Below, one piece after another: positions 1 to 6,194 of a stretch of 8,394 nucleotides of DNA. Numbering within the stretch: the first letter of the stretch is position 1; each line of letters begins with the position of its first letter. The DNA is from an uncultured Flavobacteriales bacterium (GTDB lineage Bacteria > Bacteroidota > Bacteroidia > Flavobacteriales > Crocinitomicaceae). The stretch is taken from the NCBI GenBank assembly GCA_946886545.1, contig CAMPIU010000112.1, positions 1 to 8,394 on the forward strand, in the 5' to 3' direction. The position numbers were made by a program, and so were the translations under genes. The notes under the pieces were generated by a model. It was given only the letters and a program-made list of their open reading frames with translations, did not search any database and had not been told where the DNA came from.

Positions 1-659
1 TATGCTTTTTTAATTTCTTCCTGTGTTGCGTTTTTCTGAATTCCGAGAATATCGTAAGCATAAGTTTTGGATTCTCCTGAAGTTCTTTTCTTCGTTGTTT
101 CTTCTTTATGCTTACTGTAAGCGGCGTATATGGCAATGATCTTGGTTAGATTTTCCGATTCCAGCCCCAAATCCTGATTGATTTTTTTTAAAAAGTTTAA
201 TTCGGAGGAATTCATACGTCCGTTGATCACTGCCAATCCTGTTAAGAAGTAAATCACCTGCGAACGCGCTCCTTCTTCTGTTAAATGCTGCTTCATCCAA
301 TCGGTGATGGTATGTGTGCGGATCGGATATTTCAATGAAAAGACCAGTGAGTCGCCGAAATTATAGTTGGCCTTCGAAAAGTAGCGATTAAAATACTGAT
401 TGATAAAGATTACTTTTTCCTTTGATTCCTGGTAGTTCAGAAGAATCAATTTTGCGCCTAATGCTAGATACGCTTCCAGGAAATTATCTTCTGTGGGTTT
501 TAAGCCAGGAGGGAAAACTCCTCTCCGCCAGGAGCGTGCATGACGTGTTTTGTAAATGTATAATGCTAGTCCGCCTATAAATGGAATACCGAACAACAAG
601 ATCACCAACCAATTGGGCAACTCGGCAGCAGGTTCAAAATAAAGTGGGAGAAATCGCAT
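1..659 (-). CDS. DjlA-like membrane-anchored TerB/J-domain protein (3' end outside window)
   Basis: The frame opens with ATG at 659 and stays open to base 1, giving 219 residues and no stop, so the C-terminus is missing. Residues 1-16 are followed by one hydrophobic segment (about 17-36) and then a basic stretch (K37, R39, R42, R45, R46), which predicts the N-terminus outside and the rest in the cytoplasm. Residues about 58-180 are helical and resemble a TerB-like domain (second half around 133-178, with GLAVINGRMN). After a basic linker, residues 200-219 (YAYDILGIQKNATQEEIKKA) are the first two helices of a J domain; the HPD motif would lie beyond the edge. This order of membrane anchor, TerB and terminal J domain is that of DjlA, a DnaK co-chaperone. 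The family call is firm; the client and exact role are not visible. No Shine-Dalgarno site precedes the start. Confidence 0.85.
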   Translation of the reverse strand, partial: MRFLPLYFEPAAELPNWLVILLFGIPFIGGLALYIYKTRHARSWRRGVFPPGLKPTEDNFLEAYLALGAKLILLNYQESKEKVIFINQYFNRYFSKANYNFGDSLVFSLKYPIRTHTITDWMKQHLTEEGARSQVIYFLTGLAVINGRMNSSELNFLKKINQDLGLESENLTKIIAIYAAYSKHKEETTKKRTSGESKTYAYDILGIQKNATQEEIKKA

Positions 660-685
660 CAAACGAATTTATAAAATATTTAATC

Positions 686-694
686 CAAAAATTA
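686..694 (-). promoter_or_regulatory. Possible -7 box for the J-domain gene
   Basis: On the minus strand this reads TAATTTTTG, which is the Bacteroidota TAnnTTTG box with one extra base between TA and TTTG. It lies 26 bases upstream of the ATG at 659, a reasonable leader length. The only TTTG upstream (705-708) is too close to serve as a normal -33 element, so the assignment is weak. Confidence 0.25.
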
Positions 695-741
695 TTTAAA
701 GTAACAAAAAGGGATTTCTGGATTTAAGCGAGTGGAAATTT

Positions 742-749
742 TACTTTTG
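742..749 (+). promoter_or_regulatory. Bacteroidota-type -7 box upstream of the 772 gene
   Basis: TACTTTTG matches the TAnnTTTG consensus of the Bacteroidota housekeeping sigma factor exactly and ends 22 bases before the ATG at 772, implying a leader of roughly 15 bases. The -33 region is only a loose match (TTTCTG near 715-720). Confidence 0.5.
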
Positions 750-771
750 TAGTTAGACCTGAAAAACGACA

Positions 772-1410
772 ATGCAAAATCTAAAGCGGTTCACCATTTT
801 TTTCATAATTCTTTATTCTCTATTTATCCTGATAAATGTAGTGGAATGCATTTGGAATGGTTTTGGGCTGTTTGATCCTTTAAAAAGAATTTGGGCCTAT
901 CCTTTCATGAAGCAGGAGCTTCGTGTTCATGAATGGCTTAACTTAATAGATGTAGTGGCACTCATCGTTTTTCCATTCGCTTGTAATTATCTTGTTAAAA
1001 AATATAAGCTGGGAAAAGGCTATCATTTCTTAATTGTCTTGCTAAGTTTTGTTCCTGTTATTTATTACTTCTTGCATTTCGTGATATGGAGAAAGCTGAA
1101 TCGATCAATATTCCACTATTCGGGAAGGGATTTTATGAAATCAGATAGAAGAATTGTATTGATCTGGGCTTTAATCCTACTTTCTTTATTTGTTTCGATA
1201 CTGCAAACGATTTTACTATTTTATGTGGAGTCACCGGAAATAGTTTCATTAGCTCAATATTCCAAACGCTTTGAGCCTTTATTAAAATCCTTTGGCCTGA
1301 TACTTTTTTCCATTGTTTATTTGTCCTATTTCCTGGAATTCAAAAAAGCAATCGAACATTTTGACCCGAATGCGCTACAGATCCGGGAAAATCAGTTGTT
1401 AGACAATTAA
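772..1410 (+). CDS. Multi-pass membrane protein of unknown function
   Basis: I do not recognise this 212-residue protein. Five hydrophobic segments are visible at about residues 7-27, 57-76, 84-106, 127-151 and 170-190. Basic clusters follow segments 2 and 3 (KKYK at 76-79; RKLNR at 107-111), and another (KSDRR, 123-127) precedes segment 4. There is no signal-peptide cleavage site, catalytic motif or metal site that I can identify, and the short polar C-terminus (about 195-212) has no domain I know. The ATG at 772 is preferred because a promoter box lies just upstream and the first hydrophobic segment begins immediately. The gene stands alone: the gene to its left is divergent, and 111 bases separate it from the sigma factor gene. 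Aromatic-rich membrane composition supports a real inner-membrane protein; function unknown. Confidence 0.75.
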   Translation: MQNLKRFTIFFIILYSLFILINVVECIWNGFGLFDPLKRIWAYPFMKQELRVHEWLNLIDVVALIVFPFACNYLVKKYKLGKGYHFLIVLLSFVPVIYYFLHFVIWRKLNRSIFHYSGRDFMKSDRRIVLIWALILLSLFVSILQTILLFYVESPEIVSLAQYSKRFEPLLKSFGLILFSIVYLSYFLEFKKAIEHFDPNALQIRENQLLDN

Positions 1411-1492
1411 ATTGGTGCCTGCATTTATAATCTTTTGCACTTCTTTTAAATTAATTTTCAATCTCATGTCACCTTTTCGAATCTCGTTACAC

Positions 1493-1500
1493 TAACTTTA
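1493..1500 (+). promoter_or_regulatory. Candidate -7 box for the sigma/anti-sigma unit
   Basis: TAACTTTA matches TAnnTTTG except for the final base and ends 21 bases before the ATG at 1522. No good -33 box is seen. ECF sigma genes are often transcribed from their own, non-consensus promoter, so the true element could be different. Confidence 0.3.
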
Positions 1501-1515
1501 TCAAGAGACCAATTT

Positions 1516-1521
1516 AGGAGG
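1516..1521 (+). promoter_or_regulatory. AGGAGG directly abutting the sigma factor start codon
   Basis: A perfect Shine-Dalgarno sequence lies immediately before ATG 1522 with no spacer. This is too close for normal anti-SD use, and the next in-frame ATG (1549, Met10) is 27 bases downstream, too far. It may be chance, may modulate initiation, or may indicate a non-standard start. ATG 1522 is kept as the first ATG of a frame that has been open since base 1450. Confidence 0.35.
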
Positions 1522-2055
1522 ATGGCGACCACGAAAAAGAAACGTTTTATGGAATTGTATGAACCTGTGCATGTCAGGTTTGAAAAGTTCTGTAAAGCAA
1601 GAGCATACGGGAATTTCAATTTCAAGGATTTGATGCATGATGCGTTGGTGGTCGCTTACGAACGCTTTGAATCTCTGAAAAATGACGGAGCATTTTTGCA
1701 TTTTCTCTTCGGAATCGCCATCCGCTTGTTAGCGAATGAAAATCGGAAAATCAGTACGGAACGTTTATCTGATCACGCACTGGCTTATAATTATTCGGTA
1801 GAAAGTGACCGAACGGATAAGCTTCTGGAAATTAATTTGCTGTATGAAGCGATCTCTAAATTGCCCGATTTGCAAAAGGAAAGTATCATTCTTTTTGAGA
1901 TCTCCGGATTCTCAATAAGGGAGATAGCAGAATTACAGGAGTCGACTGAAGATGCGGTGAAACAACGCTTGGTCAGAAGCAGAAAGAAACTCCTGGAATT
2001 GATGACCGGGAAGAAAGAAGAAGAATTAAATAATTTGAGTTATGACAGAAGATAG
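1522..2055 (+). CDS. ECF-type RNA polymerase sigma-70 factor
   Basis: This 177-residue protein has the two-domain layout of ECF sigma factors. Residues about 12-77 fit region 2, with the core-binding/-10-melting helices around NFNFKDLMHDALVVAYERF (31-49) and GAFLHFLFGIAIRLLANENRK (56-76). Residues about 103-158 fit region 4, with the helix-turn-helix FSIREIAELQESTEDAVKQR (130-149) followed by the basic helix LVRSRKKL. Length is typical of the family, and region 3 and any C-terminal extension are absent. The product directs RNA polymerase to a dedicated set of promoters. Its stop codon overlaps the next gene by 14 bases, which implies translational coupling with the membrane protein that probably holds it inactive. 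The target regulon cannot be told from this window. Confidence 0.9.
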   Translation: MATTKKKRFMELYEPVHVRFEKFCKARAYGNFNFKDLMHDALVVAYERFESLKNDGAFLHFLFGIAIRLLANENRKISTERLSDHALAYNYSVESDRTDKLLEINLLYEAISKLPDLQKESIILFEISGFSIREIAELQESTEDAVKQRLVRSRKKLLELMTGKKEEELNNLSYDRR

Positions 2056-3127
2056 ACTTTCCGGTTTGTTCGATGAGATTCGAAATGAGTCAGCTCAGAC
2101 TTCTATTTCTGAGGTCGATCAATGGATCGATGCTGCGGTAGCTGCGGCTGCAACGGCCGGTCTCTTAGCAACATTGAAATTAATACTCATTAAAAAACCT
2201 TTGATTATGTGGACAACATTATTAACAGTGACAGGAGGAGCTTCATTGGGAGTCGTAATGATCTTCAGCAAACCCGATGTAAAAGAGGAGCCTGTCAGGA
2301 AAGAAGTGGTTTCCTATTCCATTCCTTCCAGAGAACTAAAAGAAGAAACAACTTATGAACCGGCAGATTTAGAGTCTCCCATATTGGAAGAACCTGCCGA
2401 AGAACCCAGTCCCGAAAACCCGGGTTTACCTGAAGATCTGGGAACTCTTATTCCTCTGAAATTAGAGAAGCAGGGGAATGGAGCAGTAATTCCGGTATAC
2501 AGAAAACCTCAGACAACGGAATCCTTTACGAAGATTCATCTTTCGGGAGCATTATATATTGAACTGTCTCAGGGGAAAGCATGCAGTGTTACGGTTGAAC
2601 CGGAAAGCGCAAAAGACCTGGTGCATGTTGAAATTAAGGATGGAACGCTTTATTTGAAAAATGCGCCCAATAAAAGAGATCGAAGAGAAAAAGTAGTTGT
2701 GAAAGTAAGTGTACAGGATCTGGATGAACTGTCTATGAGCGGAGCAACAAGTTTAATGTCGATGCACCAGTTAGGTTTAAACACCTTGACATTGGATATG
2801 GAGGGTGCAAGTAATGTCAATTTAAATCTCAAAGCTACCAAGCTGAAAGGTGATTTCTCCGGGGCATGTATTATTGAAATTGAAGGAACTTGTGAAACGA
2901 TGGATTTGGATGTTTCGGGAGCTGCACAGGCAAAATTATCCGCTTTGTCGGCTAAAAAAGCAACTGTGGACAATAGCGGTGCAGCTCATTTGGAGATTTC
3001 TGTTTCCGAAACTTTAAACGCGGATGCTTCCGGAGCCAGTGAGATCTATTATAGGGTAAGCGGCGAATCAAAATCAATCAGAGTAGATGTCGAAACGAGC
3101 GGAAGTGCCGTGATCAAAAAGCAATAA
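2042..3127 (+). CDS. Single-pass membrane protein with external GIN/DUF2807-like solenoid, probable anti-sigma factor
   Basis: The 361-residue protein starts inside the sigma gene. Residues 1-52 are a cytoplasmic head with an Ala-rich helix (31-42); 53-75 form one membrane segment; 78-138 are a linker rich in Glu and Pro; about 158-361 resemble the head-GIN domain (PF10988/DUF2807) found in Bacteroidota envelope proteins. The domain shows a recurring [S/E]-G-A motif at residues 168, 233, 254, 273, 292, 312 and 330 and a last S-G-S at 353. From 233 on the spacing is 18-23 residues, as expected for coils of a beta-solenoid. Position after an ECF sigma gene and topology argue for an anti-sigma factor with an envelope sensor or anchor. 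The head lacks a His/Cys zinc motif of the classical anti-sigma domain, so this role is inference from context. Confidence 0.8.
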   Translation: MTEDRLSGLFDEIRNESAQTSISEVDQWIDAAVAAAATAGLLATLKLILIKKPLIMWTTLLTVTGGASLGVVMIFSKPDVKEEPVRKEVVSYSIPSRELKEETTYEPADLESPILEEPAEEPSPENPGLPEDLGTLIPLKLEKQGNGAVIPVYRKPQTTESFTKIHLSGALYIELSQGKACSVTVEPESAKDLVHVEIKDGTLYLKNAPNKRDRREKVVVKVSVQDLDELSMSGATSLMSMHQLGLNTLTLDMEGASNVNLNLKATKLKGDFSGACIIEIEGTCETMDLDVSGAAQAKLSALSAKKATVDNSGAAHLEISVSETLNADASGASEIYYRVSGESKSIRVDVETSGSAVIKKQ

Positions 3128-3185
3128 GAGATAGCGTAGCTATCGAAGACGAGTAATGACAAGCGTTAGTGCGAAAATTACGAGG
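3128..3185 (+). repeat. Palindromic intergenic element, possibly interspersed
   Basis: Immediately after the stop at 3127 lies a structured, GC-richer stretch. GATAGC (3130-3135) and GCTATC (3139-3144) form a 6-bp hairpin with a 3-base loop. GTAAT (3153-3157) can pair with ATTAC (3177-3181), enclosing a small GCG/TGC stem (3163-3172). The stretch has no T-run, so it is not a terminator, and it is not coding. It has the look of the small palindromic repeats scattered between Bacteroidota genes, but only one copy is present here, so its repeat status is inferred. Confidence 0.4.
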
Positions 3186-3257
3186 ACTAAGAGAATTGTA
3201 TATAAAGAGGCTGTAACAAAGCAAGTATAGTTAGGTAATATAAGTAGAGTAAAGAGA

Positions 3258-3289
3258 AAAACGCCCGTGATTTTTATCACGGGCGTTTT
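3258..3289. terminator. Bidirectional rho-independent terminator
   Basis: A perfect 14-bp inverted repeat (3258-3271 with 3276-3289) encloses a TTTT loop. Its core ACGCCCGTGAT is GC-rich and flanked by A and T runs on both sides (GTTTTT follows on plus; the reverse strand ends in TTTTTCTCTTT). It lies between the convergent sigma/anti-sigma unit and trxB and can end transcripts from both. Confidence 0.92.
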
Positions 3290-3317
3290 GTTTTTATAAT
3301 GTGAGGTGACTTCGAAT

Positions 3318-4265
3318 TTAATGTTCTAAACTCGCTAAGTAGCGTTCTGCATCCAAAGCTGCCATACAACCTGTTCCCGCAGCAGTTACTGCCTGACGGT
3401 AAGTTTTATCAGCCGCATCTCCGGCAACAAATACGCCCGGAACATTTGTTAAGGAAGTTCCCGGTTTTTCGTATTTGATGTAACCCGTTTCATCCAGGTT
3501 GATATAATCTTTGAAAACATCCGTATTTGGTTTGTGACCAATCGCCACAAAGAAACCGGTTGCAGGAATGTCTTTCTCTTCTCCTGTAACATTGTTTTTA
3601 ACTTTCACGGCTGTAACTCCATTTCCATCGCCCAATACTTCAACCGTTTCAGTGTTATGAAGAATTTCAATGTTCGGTGTATTTCGAACACGGTCAGCCA
3701 TGATTTTCGAAGCACGGAATTTATCGGTACGAACCAGCATGGTTACTTTCTTACACAATTTAGAAAGGTAATGAGCTTCCTCGCAAGCAGAATCTCCTGC
3801 ACCAACGATCACCGTTTCCTGCCCGCGGTAAAAGAATCCGTCACAGACTGCACAAGCAGAAACACCACCGCCAATTGAAAGGTAATGTTGTTCTGAAGGA
3901 AGTCCTAAGTATTTTGCGGCAGCTCCGGTAGAAATAATCACTGTTTCCGCATGAATTTCATGTCCGTCTTCTGTCCAGCACTTGTGAATCGGTCCTGAAA
4001 AATCGACTTTCGTGATAAAACCGAAGCGTACATCTGTTTCAAAACGTTTTGCCTGAGCTTCTAACTGGATCATCATTTCCGGTCCTGTAACTCCATCCGG
4101 ATATCCGGGGAAGTTCTCAACTTCGTTGGTTGTTGTCAGCTGTCCGCCTGGCTGCATTCCCTGGTACATAACAGGTTTCATTTCTGCTCTGGCAGCATAA
4201 ATTGCAGCAGTATATCCGGCGGGACCTGAACCGATGATCAGGCATTTTATTTTTTCGGCACTCAT
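3318..4265 (-). CDS. trxB: Thioredoxin reductase (NADPH)
   Basis: The 315-residue protein has every landmark of the low-molecular-weight bacterial enzyme, which passes electrons from NADPH through FAD to thioredoxin in the cytoplasm. The FAD dinucleotide motif GSGPAG is at 12-17; GGQLTTTNEVENFPG follows at 40-54; the redox-active pair is C138-A-V-C141 followed by D142; the NADPH motif GAGDSA is at 155-160; and the second FAD site is GVFVAGDAADKTYRQAVTAAG (277-297). The usual HRRDxFRA segment that grips the NADPH phosphate reads VRTDKFRA (178-185), so the first and last Arg are kept but the middle Arg is Thr. Length is normal. It has its own upstream promoter box and shares a terminator with the convergent gene, so it is probably monocistronic. 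Confidence 0.97.
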   Translation of the reverse strand: MSAEKIKCLIIGSGPAGYTAAIYAARAEMKPVMYQGMQPGGQLTTTNEVENFPGYPDGVTGPEMMIQLEAQAKRFETDVRFGFITKVDFSGPIHKCWTEDGHEIHAETVIISTGAAAKYLGLPSEQHYLSIGGGVSACAVCDGFFYRGQETVIVGAGDSACEEAHYLSKLCKKVTMLVRTDKFRASKIMADRVRNTPNIEILHNTETVEVLGDGNGVTAVKVKNNVTGEEKDIPATGFFVAIGHKPNTDVFKDYINLDETGYIKYEKPGTSLTNVPGVFVAGDAADKTYRQAVTAAGTGCMAALDAERYLASLEH

Positions 4266-4297
4266 GTTTGTTTTATCGTTTTTTAGTTTGAACTATA

Positions 4298-4305
4298 CAA
4301 AATTA
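4298..4305 (-). promoter_or_regulatory. trxB promoter -7 box
   Basis: The minus strand reads TAATTTTG, an exact TAnnTTTG match, ending 32 bases upstream of the trxB ATG. A TTTTTGAC lies farther upstream (4331-4338) but is about 8 bases too distant for a standard -33; a TTTC at about 4322-4325 is closer to the expected place. It separates trxB transcription from the operon upstream. Confidence 0.55.
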
Positions 4306-4332
4306 GGATTTTCCTGCTTCGGAAATGATTGT

Positions 4333-4361
4333 CAAAAAGGGAGCGGATTAAATAGGAATCC
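4333..4361 (-). terminator. Weak terminator candidate after the methyltransferase gene
   Basis: On the minus strand GGATT (4361-4357) can pair with AATCC (4349-4345), followed by GCTCCCTTTTT. The 5-bp stem is short and AT-containing, so termination would be leaky at best; read-through into trxB is possible. Confidence 0.2.
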
Positions 4362-4365
4362 AAGC

Positions 4366-4923
4366 TTATTTCTTACAATAATAAACAAAAGCAGGAGGGA
4401 AGTTGGCAGGAGTAAACGCAATATCTACATGTTTGTAGAACTGTTTGATGTTCTTTTTCGCATTCAATGAATATTGAAACTGAACGTACAACGAATTCGG
4501 GTGCATTACCCTATGACTTTCCGTAAGGATTCGGTTCTTTAACTCGCTTGGGAAATTAGCCAGCGGAAGCGAAGAAACAACTACATCTGCCTGAGAATAA
4601 CCATGTTTTTCAAGGTATTCTCCAATTTTCTCGGCTGAATCATGGATCAAAATAACACGCGGGTCTTTGAATTCCTTTCGGAGCATCTGCATGAAACTGT
4701 CGTTGAGTTCGAAAACCAGTAAAATACCGTCAGGACTTAAATTTTGAAGGATCTTACGTGTGAAAACTCCTGTTCCGGGACCTAGTTCCACAATAACTTT
4801 AGCTGTTGAGAAATCAATTCTCTTCAACATTTTCTTTGCTAAATATTTTGAGCTTGGAGCCATTGCTCCAACCATTTTACGTTCTTTCCAGAAATTACGT
4901 ATAAATGAACGCTTATCAGACAT
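4366..4923 (-). CDS. PmtA-like SAM-dependent methyltransferase
   Basis: This 185-residue protein is a small class I methyltransferase. The SAM-binding motif I is [11 protein letters not shown] (45-55), the acidic end of strand 2 is FELND (71-75), the next SAM contact region is HDSAE (94-98), and motif IV reads SSLPLANFP (117-125). The N-terminal [10 protein letters not shown] (16-25) and the SLPL..FP motif are those of the phospholipid N-methyltransferase group (PmtA, COG3963), which methylates phosphatidylethanolamine; KsgA/Erm rRNA dimethylases are related but carry NLPY at motif IV. Without biochemical data the lipid substrate is inference. The start ATG lies inside the end of the upstream dihydroorotase-like gene (overlap ATGTCTGA, 8 bases), so it is the third, translationally coupled gene of the operon. 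No membrane segment or signal peptide is present. Confidence 0.85.
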   Translation of the reverse strand: MSDKRSFIRNFWKERKMVGAMAPSSKYLAKKMLKRIDFSTAKVIVELGPGTGVFTRKILQNLSPDGILLVFELNDSFMQMLRKEFKDPRVILIHDSAEKIGEYLEKHGYSQADVVVSSLPLANFPSELKNRILTESHRVMHPNSLYVQFQYSLNAKKNIKQFYKHVDIAFTPANFPPAFVYYCKK

Positions 4924-6190
4924 TTTCTCTTGTTTCTTTCAGTGCGAATTTACCATTATTGATAATTCCATAAACAAAACCGTTCAATTGTTTGTTCAAT
5001 GCCGGTGTATTGGTGCACGGGATAACTAAATCTTCTTTTGTGAATACCCAGGGTTTACCCGGAATAAACAGCGATAAATCCGCTATTGACTGGTCTTCAA
5101 TAGGCGAGTTGTCTAAGGATAATAATTCTCTTCCTTTTTCGGTCAACCCGTTGATGACCAGTTCCAGATTGAAATCAGGACAAGCACCCAATTCACCGAA
5201 AAGTGTTTGAAGGGTACTGTTTCCAAAATTGGCATGATCGAATTCCAAATCTGTTTCTTCGGTGTCATTCGGCCGGTGATCTGAAACAATGCAATCAATA
5301 ATTCCATCTTTCAAACCTTGCCATAATGCTTTGCGGTCTGTTTCTGTACGAAGTGGGGGCATTAATTTGAAATTCACATCGAAATCGATAACAGCTGTTT
5401 CGTTGTAAATTAAATGTTGAGCGTGAACATCTGCGGTAACATTTAATCCATTTGCTTTTGCTTTCCGGATCAGATCAACCGATTCTGCGCAGGCAATACC
5501 GGTTGCATGCAGATTTCCACCCGTGTATTCCAATAAACGCAGGTTGCGCTCTAATTGGATGATTTCACTGATGGCCGGATCTGCTTTCAAACCTGTTTTG
5601 GTAGAAGCTTCTCCTTCATTGACCATTCCACCGCCGGAAATAGATTTGTCGTGGGCAAAACCAACAACAATTCCGTCAAAGTTCTTGGAATAGAGGAGGG
5701 CACGGTACATAATCCCGCCGTTTACAGGAACCAAATCGTCTGAAAACAAACGGACACCGGATTGGAACATATCGTACATTTCAGCCAATGCTTCGCCGCC
5801 GTTCTTTTTAGTGATACATCCCATCGGATGCAAGGAAGTTACCGCATTTTCACTCCTTCTCAAAACATATTCGACACTTGTTTTATTGTCCAAAACTGGC
5901 TGAGTGGAAGGTAAAACAGTTACATGCGTAAATCCGCCATAAGCTGCGGCATCCAAACCACCTTGAATAGTTGATTTGTGTTCTTCTCCCGGATCGGCAA
6001 AATGCGCTTTTAAATCTACCCATCCCTTCGAAACATGCAGGTTATCTTCCTGAATCTCTATTTCGCATGAACGGTCGATCTTATCTGCAATTTCATGGAT
6101 CTTTCCATCTTCCAGGTAGATGTCTGCTTTCTTTCCATGCCACTTAGAACTCTTGTCTATAATTCTTACTTGTCGAATAAGTAATTTCAT
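4916..6190 (-). CDS. Dihydroorotase-family protein (PyrC-like) with degraded metal site
   Basis: The 424-residue protein aligns by eye along the full length of class I dihydroorotases of the amidohydrolase family, the enzymes that close carbamoyl-aspartate to dihydroorotate in pyrimidine synthesis. Family landmarks kept are GWVDL (56-60), the DPG at 66-68, MVNEG (189-193), [12 protein letters not shown] (278-289) and SDHRP (303-307). Several ligands are changed: the HxH metal motif is K61-A-H63, the HCED motif reads F178-A-H-D181, the second His of the HxxH segment is G231, and the Asn before PPLR is M277. D304 of the SDH motif remains. It would usually be annotated pyrC, but I infer a non-catalytic or altered-function paralogue, a type I believe is widespread in Flavobacteriales. 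It starts 4 bases after the BatA-like gene stops and overlaps the methyltransferase gene. Confidence 0.85.
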   Translation of the reverse strand: MKLLIRQVRIIDKSSKWHGKKADIYLEDGKIHEIADKIDRSCEIEIQEDNLHVSKGWVDLKAHFADPGEEHKSTIQGGLDAAAYGGFTHVTVLPSTQPVLDNKTSVEYVLRRSENAVTSLHPMGCITKKNGGEALAEMYDMFQSGVRLFSDDLVPVNGGIMYRALLYSKNFDGIVVGFAHDKSISGGGMVNEGEASTKTGLKADPAISEIIQLERNLRLLEYTGGNLHATGIACAESVDLIRKAKANGLNVTADVHAQHLIYNETAVIDFDVNFKLMPPLRTETDRKALWQGLKDGIIDCIVSDHRPNDTEETDLEFDHANFGNSTLQTLFGELGACPDFNLELVINGLTEKGRELLSLDNSPIEDQSIADLSLFIPGKPWVFTKEDLVIPCTNTPALNKQLNGFVYGIINNGKFALKETRENV

Positions 6191-6194
6191 ATCT

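Noticed and set aside
112..300. Open frame on the minus strand inside the left-edge gene
   Set aside because: It is out of frame with the J-domain/TerB protein, whose frame shows clear domain similarity throughout 1-659.
1411..1440. Possible terminator after the 772-1410 gene (GTGC...GCAC)
   Set aside because: Only a 4-bp stem with a long AT loop and no clear T-run; too weak to call.
2650..2973. 107-codon open frame opposite the GIN-domain gene
   Set aside because: Antisense shadow of the repetitive S-G-A coding region; no promoter, start context or recognisable domain.
4234..4470. Plus-strand frame across the trxB upstream region
   Set aside because: It overlaps two well-supported minus-strand genes and the trxB promoter, and has no protein-like features.
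4916..6190. Straightforward assignment as active PyrC dihydroorotase
   Set aside because: Multiple metal-ligand positions are substituted, so only family membership is supported.
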